In this document: positions 45,864 through 55,933 of the stretch, piece by piece
How the letters are laid out: every line of letters starts with the position of its first letter
Numbering within the stretch: the first letter of the stretch is position 1
Source: Sneathiella chungangensis
GTDB taxonomy: Bacteria; Pseudomonadota; Alphaproteobacteria; Sneathiellales; Sneathiellaceae
DNA: 64,000 nucleotides
Direction: 5' to 3'
NCBI RefSeq assembly: GCF_009882935.1
Contig: NZ_WTVA01000004.1
Coordinates: 1 to 64,000 of the forward strand
The notes under the pieces: generated by a model
The model's input: only the letters and a program-made list of their open reading frames with translations
The model's database searches: none
What the model was told of the DNA's origin: nothing
Made by a program: the position numbers and the translations under genes

Positions 45864-46605
45864 AACGATTAAATGGCTTCCATCGCCGAATTTCGATGAT
45901 CGGGACAAGACTGTACCGATTGATATGCTTGTCTTCCATTATACGGGAATGAAGACAGGTGCCGCCGCCATCGAGCGGCTTTGTGATCCTGCCGCGAAAG
46001 TAAGCTCCCATTATGTCGTTGAGGAAGACGGCCGGATTTTCTCGCTGATCAGGGAAGACAAGCGGGCCTGGCACGCGGGTCTGTCGTTCTGGAGAGGCGC
46101 GCGGGACATCAATGCGCGCTCGATCGGTATTGAAATAGTCAATCCCGGCCATGAATTCGGATACCGTCCGTTTCCAAAGGTCCAGATCGAATCTGTCAAA
46201 AGCCTTGCCGCGAACGTTATCGCCCGCCACGCAATTCCGGCGAGGAATATCGTGGGCCATTCCGATGTCGCGCCGGCGCGTAAGGAAGATCCGGGCGAGT
46301 TATTCAATTGGCGGGATCTCGCCGAAAGTGGCATCGGATTATGGCCCGGAGACATAGCGCAGATGCCCGTCAGTTACGATACGCTGGCGAAGGGTGAGGA
46401 AGGCATGGCAGTTCGTGCGTTGCAGGACGCGTTGCAGGAAATAGGCTATGAAATCCTGCCGGATGGGCGTTTTGGCAAGGCATTGACGCAAGTCGTTCGC
46501 GCCTTTCAGCGGCATTGGCGACCCGAGAGGGTCGATGGCATCGCTGATCCGGAAACGCAGGCGCGCATTTACGCCGTGCTTTCAGAAGTTCGTCGCTTGA
46601 CTTGA
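45853..46605 (+). CDS. N-acetylmuramoyl-L-alanine amidase with peptidoglycan-binding domain
   Basis: 250 residues: an Amidase_2 domain (MLVFHYTGMKTG with the first zinc His, SSHYVVEEDGRIF, HSDVAPARKEDPG with the late zinc ligands) and a C-terminal PG_binding_1 domain (MAVRALQDALQEIGY and FGKALTQVVRAFQRHW). It cleaves the peptide from muramic acid, as AmpD or AmiD do. There is no signal peptide, so it may be an AmpD-like cytoplasmic recycling enzyme, although the binding domain is commoner in envelope forms. The ATG at 45853 overlaps the transporter gene; an earlier in-frame start at 45799 lies fully inside it and is rejected. Confidence 0.88.
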   Translation: MALETIKWLPSPNFDDRDKTVPIDMLVFHYTGMKTGAAAIERLCDPAAKVSSHYVVEEDGRIFSLIREDKRAWHAGLSFWRGARDINARSIGIEIVNPGHEFGYRPFPKVQIESVKSLAANVIARHAIPARNIVGHSDVAPARKEDPGELFNWRDLAESGIGLWPGDIAQMPVSYDTLAKGEEGMAVRALQDALQEIGYEILPDGRFGKALTQVVRAFQRHWRPERVDGIADPETQARIYAVLSEVRRLT

Positions 46606-46631
46606 GTCCGTCTCCCGCTTAGTTAGAGGCG

Positions 46632-47014
<383 letters not shown>

Positions 47015-47083
47015 TTATTTTCCGCAGTGAATTGCGGTACAATGTCAATCTGATTGCAATCTCTTCTCTCGGTAGGAAAAAAT

Positions 47084-48940
47084 ATGGCATTAGTGAGGGC
47101 GACGGGGCTCGGGTTGGCGGTATATTTTCTGCCGTTCTTAATGTCACCCGCCTTTGCCGCGGCGACCGGCATGCCGTCTCTCGTTTACGATATCGGCATC
47201 AGTATTTTTATCGCCAGCATCCTCGCAATTCTGTTCGTTCGCATCAAAATTCCAAGTATTGCCGCCTTTCTTGTCTGCGGTATCCTGATCGGGCCGATCG
47301 GTGTGAAGCTGATCACCCAACCGGATAATATCGATACGATTTCCGAACTCGGGTTTATTCTTCTGCTATTCATGATCGGGATGGAGATAGATCTTCGCCG
47401 CATGCTGCGCAGCGGCAAGATGATCATCGCTTCGGGTCTGCTGCAATATCCGCTCACCGTGCTGTTCGGTATTCTTGTCGGTAAAGGGCTGGCTTTCATG
47501 GGGCTATCGACCATCGGCAGCAATTATGACGCGCTCTATTTCGGTCTGTTCCTGGCCGGATCTTCGACCCTTCTCGTGATCAAGCTTTTCCAGGAGAAAT
47601 ATGAACTGGATACGGAGCCGGGTCGGATCGCGCTCGGCCTTCTTGTGTTCCAGGACTTCTGGGCCATCATCGTGATAATTCTACAGCCGTCTTTCGCGGC
47701 GCCGGAGATGATGCCAGTACTCTACACGATGCTGGGGATTTCGCTGCTCGCCGTCGTATCCTATTCCCTTGCGAAAAGTCTAGTTCCGCTTGTCTTCCGC
47801 TGGCTTTCGAAGGAGCCGCAGATGATGCTGGTGGGTGCGCTCGGCTGGTGTTTCGCCATCGTCTTTATCGGCCGGGGATTTGAATATGTCGGGGATTTCG
47901 TCTTCGGCGAAGGCAAGCATATGTCAGTTGCAACAGGAATGAGCGCCCTCATCGCCGGCCTTACCGTGGCGACGCTCCCTTACAGTCGGGAAATCGTCGC
48001 CAAGGTTGGCATTGTCAGGGATTTCTTCATTACCCTCTTCTTTGTCGGGCTTGGAATGAGCGTGCCGCCGATCGACGGAATCGGTGTTATCCTGATCGCG
48101 CTCGCCCTTGCCTTTTTCGCCCTGTTGAGCCGCCAGCTCATTTTCTTTCCGCTTTTATATTTCACCGGCGGCGACCAGCGGCACGCCGAGGTGGCCTCCA
48201 TCCGCCTCGCACAGATATCCGAGTTCGGGCTGGTTATTTCATATCTTGGCACGCAGTACGGCCATATCTCGGATGAATTCGCGAGCGCGATCATCTTCGC
48301 CTTTATCATCACCGCACTTCTGACGCCGACGCTCTATAAATATGCATATGACATCCATCGTTGGATGGCGCCATACCTCCAGGCTATCGGTTTTCGCGAG
48401 CCCGATGCAGGCGCGCTCGATACGGAAAAGGACTATGATCTCGTACTGCTCGGATTTCACCGGGTGGCGTCATCCCTCCTTCATGATATCGCGAAACACA
48501 AGCCGGAACTCTTGCCACGTATTCTGGTGATCGATTTCAATGTTCAGCTGCATCCCGCTATTCGCAAGCTTGGCGCGGCGGTCCGTTATGGCGATCTGTC
48601 AAATGATGAAATTCTCCTTCATGCCGGTGTGGGCCGCGCGAAGGTTGTGGTGGCCACTATTCCGGACGATATTCTGCGCGGCACTAGCAACAAGGAACTG
48701 GTCGAGGTGGTGCGCCGGATCAACAAGGATGCGGTGGTGATCGCGAACGCGGAGGAACTTGCCTCCGCCCAGGAAGTCTATGCCTGCGGCGCGGATTATG
48801 TCTATATGGGCAGGCTCAACACGGCGCGCGCGCTTGAAGATATTATTACACGGACGATGGAGGGGGCCCTTGAGGACTTCCGGCGTGATGAGGAGGAGCT
48901 GTATGGCCGTCATCACGAGAGAACGGAAATCCTCAGATAG
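47084..48940 (+). CDS. Kef-type CPA2 cation:proton antiporter
   Basis: 618 residues. A signal-like hydrophobic start (ATGLGLAVYFLPFLMSPAFA) is followed by a CPA2 Na+/H+-exchanger domain (residues about 30-430, with LGFILLLFMIGMEIDLRRML and AQISEFGLVISYLG) and a cytoplasmic TrkA-N-like domain (about 450-570). It moves K+ or Na+ against protons. The nucleotide loop of the regulatory domain reads LLGFHRVASS where Kef proteins have GFGRFG, so NAD binding may be lost. The ATG at 47084 has TAGGAAA upstream; the earlier TTG at 47054 is rejected. Confidence 0.9.
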   Translation: MALVRATGLGLAVYFLPFLMSPAFAAATGMPSLVYDIGISIFIASILAILFVRIKIPSIAAFLVCGILIGPIGVKLITQPDNIDTISELGFILLLFMIGMEIDLRRMLRSGKMIIASGLLQYPLTVLFGILVGKGLAFMGLSTIGSNYDALYFGLFLAGSSTLLVIKLFQEKYELDTEPGRIALGLLVFQDFWAIIVIILQPSFAAPEMMPVLYTMLGISLLAVVSYSLAKSLVPLVFRWLSKEPQMMLVGALGWCFAIVFIGRGFEYVGDFVFGEGKHMSVATGMSALIAGLTVATLPYSREIVAKVGIVRDFFITLFFVGLGMSVPPIDGIGVILIALALAFFALLSRQLIFFPLLYFTGGDQRHAEVASIRLAQISEFGLVISYLGTQYGHISDEFASAIIFAFIITALLTPTLYKYAYDIHRWMAPYLQAIGFREPDAGALDTEKDYDLVLLGFHRVASSLLHDIAKHKPELLPRILVIDFNVQLHPAIRKLGAAVRYGDLSNDEILLHAGVGRAKVVVATIPDDILRGTSNKELVEVVRRINKDAVVIANAEELASAQEVYACGADYVYMGRLNTARALEDIITRTMEGALEDFRRDEEELYGRHHERTEILR

Positions 48941-49446
48941 AGAGGCTTCTTCGCCCGTCAGAATGGCGGATTTCGGGGCCTGTATTAGAAAATTGCGAAT
49001 CTCTAGCCGCTGATTCACGAAATCGGGCAATTTTCCGCCTTAAAATTTGATTTTCTCTCTCTGCGGGCAAATGGGTGAGGGCGTGCCTGCCACCAGCGAG
49101 GATCGGCGCCTTGGCGGATATTCATTGATTCAAAGCAGAGCCGTTCATGGAACAAAAATAGAACATAGAAAAAATTTCTCATTTCTTTCAATAAATGGGT
49201 TGATCTTTGGTGTGCGCAGGAACAGCCGAAGTAACGGTGAAATTTTTAATAAAAATTGAAAGAATTTACTGCCGGAAGTCCCAGTATTTGGGGCCGTTTC
49301 CCGTTGACTTCCATAATATCCCATGATATCCCAGATTTATCCATTTTACGCCAGAAATGCTTGTATGTGCCGGTTCGGGCCGGAAGTTCATAAGAAAGTT
49401 GGTTGGTTTAGAGGGGATTTAAGCGAATTAGGGGGATTTCGGCTGC
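48941..49446. other. 505-bp gene-free region before the dcw cluster
   Basis: No convincing coding frame. Two inverted repeats are visible: GAAAATTGC (48988-48996) with GCAATTTTC (49027-49035), and AATTTTT-AAT-AAAAATT (49241-49257). Two GANTC methylation-type sites occur (near 49011 and 49126). The distal third carries the MraZ-box array and the dcw promoter. The stretch is AT-richer than its neighbours, as expected for a long regulated leader. The first repeat may end the antiporter transcript, but no T-run follows. Confidence 0.6.
49279..49343. promoter_or_regulatory. MraZ-box array upstream of mraZ
   Basis: Five pentamers start exactly 10 bases apart at 49299, 49309, 49319, 49329 and 49339: TCCCG, TTCCA, TCCCA, TCCCA, ATCCA, with one more TCCCA at 49279. 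Read on the other strand these are TGGGA-N5-TGGGA-N5-type repeats, the known form of MraZ binding sites. A TTGACT (49304-49309) within the array could be the -35 of the dcw promoter. MraZ encoded downstream probably binds here and represses its own operon. Confidence 0.75.
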
Positions 49447-49911
49447 ATGGCCCTGTTTCTGTCCACATATGTCAACAAGATCGACAAGAAAGGGCGCGTA
49501 TCCGTACCAGCGCGCTTTCGTGCGGTTTTGGCAGGCAAGGGGTTTGACAGCGTCGTGCTGTTGCCCACCATCAATGGCGATGCCATTGACGCCTGCGGTA
49601 TGGACGTAATGGAACGTCTCCTTGAAAAAATTGGTGGCTTTGATCCCCTGTCGGAGGACCGGGAGAGCTTTGCCGATGCGCTGATGAGCGACGCTATTGA
49701 GCTGCCCATTGATGGCGACGGCCGCATCATGATCCCCCTGGACATGTTGAAGAATGCCGGGATAGACGGGCAATGCGCCTTTGTCGGCCGGGGTGACAGC
49801 TTTCAGATCTGGCAGCCCGAAGCTTTCGAGGTGCGCAAAAAGCAGGCGCGCGCCCGGGCGGCAGGCAAGCGCGCCGCAAGCTCGCAGAACGGGGGAGGAG
49901 ACAATGACTAG
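49447..49911 (+). CDS. mraZ: transcriptional regulator MraZ
   Basis: 154 residues of two SpoVT/AbrB-like DNA-binding repeats: STYVNKIDKKGRVSVPARFRAVL and AIELPIDGDGRIMIPLDML, both with the DxxGR pattern. It forms a ring-shaped oligomer that binds spaced repeats and controls the dcw operon. First gene of the cluster. A basic, Ala-rich C-terminal tail (KKQARARAAGKRAASS) is longer than in E. coli. Confidence 0.95.
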   Translation: MALFLSTYVNKIDKKGRVSVPARFRAVLAGKGFDSVVLLPTINGDAIDACGMDVMERLLEKIGGFDPLSEDRESFADALMSDAIELPIDGDGRIMIPLDMLKNAGIDGQCAFVGRGDSFQIWQPEAFEVRKKQARARAAGKRAASSQNGGGDND

Positions 49912-50863
49912 GCATAAGGCCCCCCATATCTCGGTTTTGCTGCGCGAGGTGATGGAAATTCTGGCGCCCAAAGATGGCGGCATCTATGTCGACGGCACCT
50001 TCGGTGCAGGTGGATACGCGCGTGCCATCCTCGAGGCGGCGAATTGCACGGTATACGGCATCGACCGCGACCCGCTCGCAATTTCGTTGGGTCGGGAAAT
50101 GGCGGGCGAATTTGCCGGCCGTCTGGTCATGGTCGAGGGATGTTACGCCGATATGGAGGCGTTGCTCAGCGACATGGGGGTGGACGCCGTGGACGGCATC
50201 GCCCTCGATATCGGTGTGTCCTCCATGCAAATCGATGAAGCCGAGCGGGGCTTTTCCTTCATGAGGGAAGGGCCGCTCGATATGCGGATGTCCGGAACGG
50301 GCCGGACGGCGGCGGACGTCGTTAATGAAGAATCTGAAGCGGAACTTGCCAGGATTATTTTTGTGTATGGCGAGGAGCAAAGATCACGTGCGATTGCACG
50401 TGCAGTAGCCGAAAGGCGCGAGTTGGCGCCTTTCAAGAGTACAGTTGAGTTAGCGGAAGTGGTGGCTTCGGTTGTGCGCCCAACAGGAAAGGGCATACAT
50501 CCGGCGACGCGTACCTTCCAAGCGTTGCGTATAGTAGTAAATGATGAACTTGGGCAGCTGGTCAAGGGCTTGGCCGCATCCGAACGATTGCTTACTCCCG
50601 GCGGTCGTTTAGCGGTTGTGTCTTTCCACAGTCTTGAAGACCGACGCGTGAAAAACTTCCTGTCAGCAAGGTCTGAAGGGCGTGCCAGGCCGTCTCGTCA
50701 TGTTCCTGTCTCGGACGAGGGGCCAGCTCCCACTTTCAAGCTTATCAAACGGGGTGCCTTTAAGGCCCGTCCCGACGAATTGGCCGTTAACCCGCGGTCG
50801 CGTTCCGCCCGCCTCAGAGGGGCGATCAGAACCGAGGCGCCGGCCTGGACGGAGGCCGCATGA
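49904..50863 (+). CDS. rsmH: 16S rRNA m4C1402 methyltransferase
   Basis: 319 residues, formerly MraW. HISVLLREVMEIL at the start, the SAM-binding YVDGTFGAGGYAR, GIALDIGVSSMQIDEAERGFSF, and VVSFHSLEDRRVKNFL are the family hallmarks. It methylates the N4 of C1402 in 16S rRNA. ATG 49904 (GGGGGAGGAG upstream) overlaps the mraZ stop by 8 bases; the longer open frame upstream is rejected. Confidence 0.96.
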   Translation: MTRHKAPHISVLLREVMEILAPKDGGIYVDGTFGAGGYARAILEAANCTVYGIDRDPLAISLGREMAGEFAGRLVMVEGCYADMEALLSDMGVDAVDGIALDIGVSSMQIDEAERGFSFMREGPLDMRMSGTGRTAADVVNEESEAELARIIFVYGEEQRSRAIARAVAERRELAPFKSTVELAEVVASVVRPTGKGIHPATRTFQALRIVVNDELGQLVKGLAASERLLTPGGRLAVVSFHSLEDRRVKNFLSARSEGRARPSRHVPVSDEGPAPTFKLIKRGAFKARPDELAVNPRSRSARLRGAIRTEAPAWTEAA

Positions 50864-51267
50864 AACTCAATCTGACGGTTCTGTCCCTGGTTCTCTTTGC
50901 AGCGGTCTCCTACGGTCTCTATCAGCTTTCCTATGAGGTTCAGGAGCTGGAAAAGGACCTGAGTTCCCTGAACGAGAATATTGCAGAGAATAAGGAAACC
51001 ATACGAATTCTGAAAGCGGAATGGACGTACCAGAACCGTCCGGACGTCTTGCAGGCGCTTGCCGGTAAATATCTTCCGCTCCTTCTCATTGCCCCCTATC
51101 AGGTGGCGTCCGTCGGCGATGTCCCTTATCCGCCGATCGATCCTAAGCAGTTTTCGGTGCCTGTTCCCCAACAGAAACCGCGCCAAAACGCAAGGCCGAC
51201 TGCCCCGTCGATGCCGACGGGCCCGGTCCAGCTCGCCACCTTCACGCGCGCGGGGAGTCTGCAATGA
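50860..51267 (+). CDS. ftsL: cell division protein FtsL
   Basis: 135 residues: one membrane helix at the N-terminus (LTVLSLVLFAAVSYGLYQL), a coiled-coil stretch (EVQELEKDLSSLNENIAENKE) and a Pro-rich tail. Low sequence identity is normal for FtsL; the position between rsmH and ftsI and the topology settle it. It scaffolds FtsB, FtsQ and FtsW-FtsI in the divisome. Overlaps rsmH and ftsI by 4 bases each. Confidence 0.9.
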   Translation: MKLNLTVLSLVLFAAVSYGLYQLSYEVQELEKDLSSLNENIAENKETIRILKAEWTYQNRPDVLQALAGKYLPLLLIAPYQVASVGDVPYPPIDPKQFSVPVPQQKPRQNARPTAPSMPTGPVQLATFTRAGSLQ

Positions 51268-53060
51268 GCGATCTGGCTTGGATCACTAAGTCACCTCGCC
51301 CTCGAATAACGCTGTCGTCTCCCCTTGGCCAGAAATTATCTGGCGATCGTCATATGGCGCTACGGCTTGAGGGAAGTGCCAAAGAAACACTGGAGCAGGG
51401 CCGCAACCGTTTGGTAATGGCGGGCGTAATTTTTGCCTTTTGCTTTGTAATTCTGGCCGGAAGACTAATCGGCCTCGCCATTAGCGGCATCGGGACAGAG
51501 GAATCGGCCATTTCGGATGCGGACATGGCACCACCCGTTGCCGTCGGCGAGAGTAAGCGCGCCGAAATTCGCGATCGAAACGGCGTTCTTTTGGCGACGA
51601 CGCTAACCACTGCCTCCCTTTTCGCAGAGCCGAAGAATGTGATCGATCCCAAGGAGGTTGCCACAAAACTGACAACTGTCCTCGATGATATGAGTGAGGC
51701 GACGATCCTCAGTAAACTGGCGTCTGCTCGGAATTTCGTCTGGCTGAAGCGTAATCTGACACCGCATCAGCAGTATCAGGTAAACGCACTCGGCATCCCC
51801 GGACTCCATTTCCGGTCGGAGGAGAAGCGGTTTTATCCCATGGGGGCACTGGTCTCCCATGTGCTTGGGTTCACAGACGTCGATAATCGGGGCATTGCCG
51901 GTGTCGAGAAATATTTCGACGCCCAGCTTGGCGGGTCCGATGAAAGCCCGTCGCAGGACCTGATGCTCTCCATCGACGTGCGGATACAGCATGCGCTTCG
52001 GGATGAACTGTCTCGCCATATGTCCATATTCCGCGCCATCGGCGCCGCAGGGATGGTCATGGATGTGCAGACCGGCGAGATTCTCGGCATGGTCTCGCTG
52101 CCTGATTTTGATCCCAACCGGCCGGCCGATTTTTCCGGCGACAGCAAATTCAACCGTATCACTCTCGGCGTCTATGAGATGGGGTCGACGTTCAAGACCT
52201 TCACGACAGCGATGGCGCTGGATTCGGGCACGGTGGACCTGCAGGGCGGCTACGATGCGACAGAGCCCATCCGGAAGGCCGGTTTCAAAATTCGAGATGA
52301 CCATCCGAAGAAGCGGTGGCTTTCGGTGCCGGAAATATTCATGTATTCCTCGAACATCGGCGCCGCGAAAATGGCCGACGATGTTGGCCCCAAGAAGCAC
52401 AAGGCGTTTTTGGCGAAACTGGGGCTGCTGGACAAGCCCTCCCTCGAAATTCCTGAAGTCGGTGCCCCAATTTTGCCGCCAAGGTGGAATAGCCTGGAGA
52501 CCATGACGATTTCATTCGGCCATGGACTTTCCGTGAGCCCGCTGCAGCTCGGCACCGGGATCGCGGCCATAGTCAATGGCGGACATTATATCAATCCGAC
52601 AGTGGTCCGGCGTGGCGACGGCGACGTCGTGCCTGCGCGCGAGGTTATATCGGCGCAAACCTCGGATATCATGCGGCGGTTGATGCGGCTCGTCGTCGAA
52701 AAGGGGACGGGCAGCAAGGCGACGGCTGAGGGCTATCTCGTTGGCGGAAAAACCGGAACAGCAGAAAAAGCCGTCGACGGACGCTACAAGCGGGATGCGC
52801 TTATCGCCTCTTTTGTCAGCGCGTTTCCAATGGATAATCCGCGCTATGTCGTTCTCGCCATGCTTGATGAGCCGAAAGGAAATGCACAAACCCACGGATT
52901 TCGGAGCGCCGGCTGGACAGCCGCGCCCATCGTTGGCCGCCTGATCTCGCGCATCGGTCCGATCCTGTCGATCAATCCCGTTGATGAGGATAGTGAAGCC
53001 GTGCAAAAGGCCATGTTCATTCCCATCAATTCGAAGGAGAAGAAGCTTGCGTCTTTCTGA
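51264..53060 (+). CDS. ftsI: peptidoglycan D,D-transpeptidase FtsI (PBP3)
   Basis: 598 residues. One membrane anchor (VIFAFCFVILAGRLIGLAI), a pedestal domain, and a class B transpeptidase domain with SxxK in GSTFKTF, SxN in YSSNIGA and KTG in GGKTGTAEK. It cross-links septal peptidoglycan and is the target of several beta-lactams. The length is usual for alphaproteobacteria. Confidence 0.96.
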   Translation: MSDLAWITKSPRPRITLSSPLGQKLSGDRHMALRLEGSAKETLEQGRNRLVMAGVIFAFCFVILAGRLIGLAISGIGTEESAISDADMAPPVAVGESKRAEIRDRNGVLLATTLTTASLFAEPKNVIDPKEVATKLTTVLDDMSEATILSKLASARNFVWLKRNLTPHQQYQVNALGIPGLHFRSEEKRFYPMGALVSHVLGFTDVDNRGIAGVEKYFDAQLGGSDESPSQDLMLSIDVRIQHALRDELSRHMSIFRAIGAAGMVMDVQTGEILGMVSLPDFDPNRPADFSGDSKFNRITLGVYEMGSTFKTFTTAMALDSGTVDLQGGYDATEPIRKAGFKIRDDHPKKRWLSVPEIFMYSSNIGAAKMADDVGPKKHKAFLAKLGLLDKPSLEIPEVGAPILPPRWNSLETMTISFGHGLSVSPLQLGTGIAAIVNGGHYINPTVVRRGDGDVVPAREVISAQTSDIMRRLMRLVVEKGTGSKATAEGYLVGGKTGTAEKAVDGRYKRDALIASFVSAFPMDNPRYVVLAMLDEPKGNAQTHGFRSAGWTAAPIVGRLISRIGPILSINPVDEDSEAVQKAMFIPINSKEKKLASF

Positions 53061-54504
53061 ATTGATGAAGGGCAGGGACGTGCCGAATGTGCATGACAAG
53101 CATGTCAAGGGTTTGACGGCAGACAGCCGTCTTGTCGAGCCGGGATTTTTGTTTGCTGCGCTTGCGGGTACGAAGGCCGATGGCCGGGAATATATTGAAG
53201 AAGCGGCAAAAAAAGGCGCGGTTGCCATTCTCACCGATAGCTCCTATCAACCCGAGGATTGTGATCTTCCCTGTTTTCGCGAAGACAATCCGCGGCTGAC
53301 GCTTGCGCGCCTCGCATCCCGGTTTTACGGGGCGGAGCCTGAGACCATTGCCGCGGTAACGGGAACGAACGGCAAAACCTCCGTTGCTTATTTCACGCGG
53401 GCTATCTGGCAGGCGATGGGATTTCCGGCGGCGAGTATAGGCACGCTCGGTGTTGTGATGCCGGAGCAGATCCTTCCCCTCGGTTATACGACCCCCGATC
53501 CCGTTTTACTGCATAAAACACTTACCTATCTAGTCGGGCATGGCATCCAGCACGCGGTGATTGAGGCCTCGAGCCATGGGCTTGACCAATATCGCCTGGA
53601 TGGGGCCCGCATAAAGTCGGCGGCCTTCACCAATTTGACGCGGGATCATCTTGACTATCACGCATCATCGGAAAGTTATCTGAGTGCAAAGCTCGGGCTA
53701 ATATCCCGTGTTCTTGACAAAGCGGGAACGGCGGTTCTAAACGCTGATTCGGAAGTCTATCCGGCGTTTCTTCGGGCGGCCAAGGACCGCGGTGTTAAAA
53801 TAATCTCCTACGGACGGGAAGGCGAGGATCTGAAACTGGTCGGGCTCGCCCCGGAAATAGCGGGCCAGGTTATAACTGTCGATATTTTCGGGATGCGGCA
53901 GGAAATCAACCTGCCACTCGCCGGCGAGTTTCAGGTGATGAATGCTCTTTGTGCCCTGGGCCTCGTCATCGGTGCGGGTGGCGATCCGGCGGTTGCGAGC
54001 CGGGCACTCGGGAAGGTAACCAATGTGCCGGGCCGATTGGAACTGGTTGCGCGTCTTCCTAACAACGCGGCGATTTATGTCGACTATGCCCATTCGCCGG
54101 ACGCGCTTGAGACGGTGCTTGAGGCGGTCAGAAGCCATGCCAAGGGCAAAATCCATGTCGTTTTCGGTTGTGGTGGCGATCGGGATAAAGGCAAACGCGC
54201 GGAAATGGGCCGCATTGCCGGTCTGTATGCCGACCGCGCCATCGTTACGGACGACAACCCGCGGAGCGAGGATCCGGCTGAAATCCGCGCTGAAATTATC
54301 GTTGCCTGCCCGGATGCCCTCAACATCGGTGATCGCTATGCGGCGATAGAAGCCGCAATCAAGGCGCTGGGGCGAGAGGATATACTCGTCGTGGCCGGCA
54401 AAGGCCATGAGGAAGGTCAGGTCATCGGCAATCGGACGATCCCGTTCAACGACAAGAAAGCTGTCCAGCAGATTGTCTCATCCTTAGGAGGCGGTAATGG
54501 CTGA
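53047..54504 (+). CDS. murE: UDP-MurNAc-tripeptide synthetase (meso-DAP adding)
   Basis: 485 residues. ATP motif AVTGTNGKTS, EASSHGLDQYRLDG, the central-domain YVDYAHSPDALE and the substrate motif DNPR (TDDNPRSEDP), which specifies meso-diaminopimelate. Start is TTG 53047 with AAGGAG 7 bases upstream, 14 bases inside ftsI; an earlier open part of the frame lies within ftsI. It adds the third residue of the stem peptide. Confidence 0.95.
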   Translation: MRLSELMKGRDVPNVHDKHVKGLTADSRLVEPGFLFAALAGTKADGREYIEEAAKKGAVAILTDSSYQPEDCDLPCFREDNPRLTLARLASRFYGAEPETIAAVTGTNGKTSVAYFTRAIWQAMGFPAASIGTLGVVMPEQILPLGYTTPDPVLLHKTLTYLVGHGIQHAVIEASSHGLDQYRLDGARIKSAAFTNLTRDHLDYHASSESYLSAKLGLISRVLDKAGTAVLNADSEVYPAFLRAAKDRGVKIISYGREGEDLKLVGLAPEIAGQVITVDIFGMRQEINLPLAGEFQVMNALCALGLVIGAGGDPAVASRALGKVTNVPGRLELVARLPNNAAIYVDYAHSPDALETVLEAVRSHAKGKIHVVFGCGGDRDKGKRAEMGRIAGLYADRAIVTDDNPRSEDPAEIRAEIIVACPDALNIGDRYAAIEAAIKALGREDILVVAGKGHEEGQVIGNRTIPFNDKKAVQQIVSSLGGGNG

Positions 54505-55933
54505 AATACCGCTTTGGAATGGAACGGATGTGATTGCTGCCGTTTCCGGAAAGGCAGAGACAGTGGACTGGACGGCGGCGGGCGTCTCTATCGATAGCCG
54601 CTCGCTGGCGCCGGGAGACTTGTTTATCGCCATCGTCGGGCCGGTTCATGACGGCCATAAGTTTGCATCGGCGGCCCTCGAAAGAGGGGCGGCGGCATTG
54701 CTGCTGAGCAGAATTCCGGACGATTTGCCCAAAGATGCCAATGTCATCCTGGTCGAGGATACGCAAAAGGCGCTGGAAGATCTGGGCCGGTTCGCACGGC
54801 AGCGGTCCAAGGCGCAGATCGTCGCCGTGACTGGCAGCGTTGGCAAGACCGGCTCCAAGGAATCGCTGTTGCATATCTTGTCGCGGCAGGGAAAAACCCA
54901 TGCCAGTATCGGCAGCTTCAACAATCATTGGGGTGTCCCGCTTTCTCTCTCCCGCATGCCGCAGGACGCGAAATACGGCGTCTTCGAGCTTGGCATGAAC
55001 CACCCTGGAGAGCTTGGCCCTCTCTCCCGGATGGTGCGCCCTCATGTTGCGTTGATCACCACAATCGAGGCTGTGCATCTCGAATTCTTTTCGGATGTGG
55101 AGGCGATTGCCCGGGCCAAGGCGGAGATTTTCGAAGGGCTTACGTCCAGCGGCTCGGTCATTCTGAATGGCGATAACAGTTATGGCGGATTGCTGAAAAG
55201 TATCGCTGTGAACAGGGGAATCACCCATATCCTGACCTTCGGCGAAAAATCGGAGGCCGATATTCGTCTGACGGATTTCACTCTTTACCCCGATCACAGC
55301 GAAGTCGCCGTAAAGATCGCCTCGCACGAAGTCTTCTTTCGTTTGGGTGTGTCCGGCCGTCACTGGATCAGCAATATCCTCGGCGTTCTTGGTGCCGTCA
55401 GCGAACTAGGCGGCGATATCGAAAAGGCGGCAGCGGCGCTCGCCGACCTTCAGTCGCCAAAGGGACGGGGCGCGCGCCATATGGTGCCCTGCCCTGGCGG
55501 CAGTTATATGGTCGTTGATGAAAGCTACAACGCGAGTCCCGCGTCCATGCGGGCATCGCTCGAGGTTCTGCATAATCTTTATCCCGACGGTCGGGGACGG
55601 CGGATCGCTGTTCTGGGCGACATGCTGGAACTCGGTGAAAAATCGGCAGATATCCATCGCAGCCTGAAGGCCGATGTCTGCGCCGCGGAAGTCGATCTTC
55701 TTTTTACCTGTGGCCCGAATATGGCGCAATTGTCGACATCGATGCCAAGCAGCGTCACGACGCATCATGAGGCAACGTCAGATTTGTTGATTGAACCGCT
55801 GTTAGGCGCGGTTGGACCGGGGGACATCGTATTGATCAAAGGCTCACTCGGCAGCAAAATGCGGATCCCGCTCGATGCCCTGCTGGATCGCCATCCCGCC
55901 GTCATCGCCGCGAACGAAAAGAGGGGGAACTGA
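54497..55933 (+). CDS. murF: UDP-MurNAc-pentapeptide synthetase
   Basis: 478 residues. [16 protein letters not shown] is a variant ATP loop ([10 protein letters not shown]), [11 protein letters not shown] and [15 protein letters not shown] are MurF signatures. It adds D-Ala-D-Ala to the UDP-MurNAc-tripeptide. The ATG, with TAGGAGG upstream, overlaps murE by 8 bases. Confidence 0.95.
   Translation: MAEIPLWNGTDVIAAVSGKAETVDWTAAGVSIDSRSLAPGDLFIAIVGPVHDGHKFASAALERGAAALLLSRIPDDLPKDANVILVEDTQKALEDLGRFARQRSKAQIVAVTGSVGKTGSKESLLHILSRQGKTHASIGSFNNHWGVPLSLSRMPQDAKYGVFELGMNHPGELGPLSRMVRPHVALITTIEAVHLEFFSDVEAIARAKAEIFEGLTSSGSVILNGDNSYGGLLKSIAVNRGITHILTFGEKSEADIRLTDFTLYPDHSEVAVKIASHEVFFRLGVSGRHWISNILGVLGAVSELGGDIEKAAAALADLQSPKGRGARHMVPCPGGSYMVVDESYNASPASMRASLEVLHNLYPDGRGRRIAVLGDMLELGEKSADIHRSLKADVCAAEVDLLFTCGPNMAQLSTSMPSSVTTHHEATSDLLIEPLLGAVGPGDIVLIKGSLGSKMRIPLDALLDRHPAVIAANEKRGN

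Noticed and set aside
49047-49259. 70-codon plus-strand frame in the region before mraZ
   Set aside because: Polar, without a domain, no ribosome-binding site; better explained as leader DNA.
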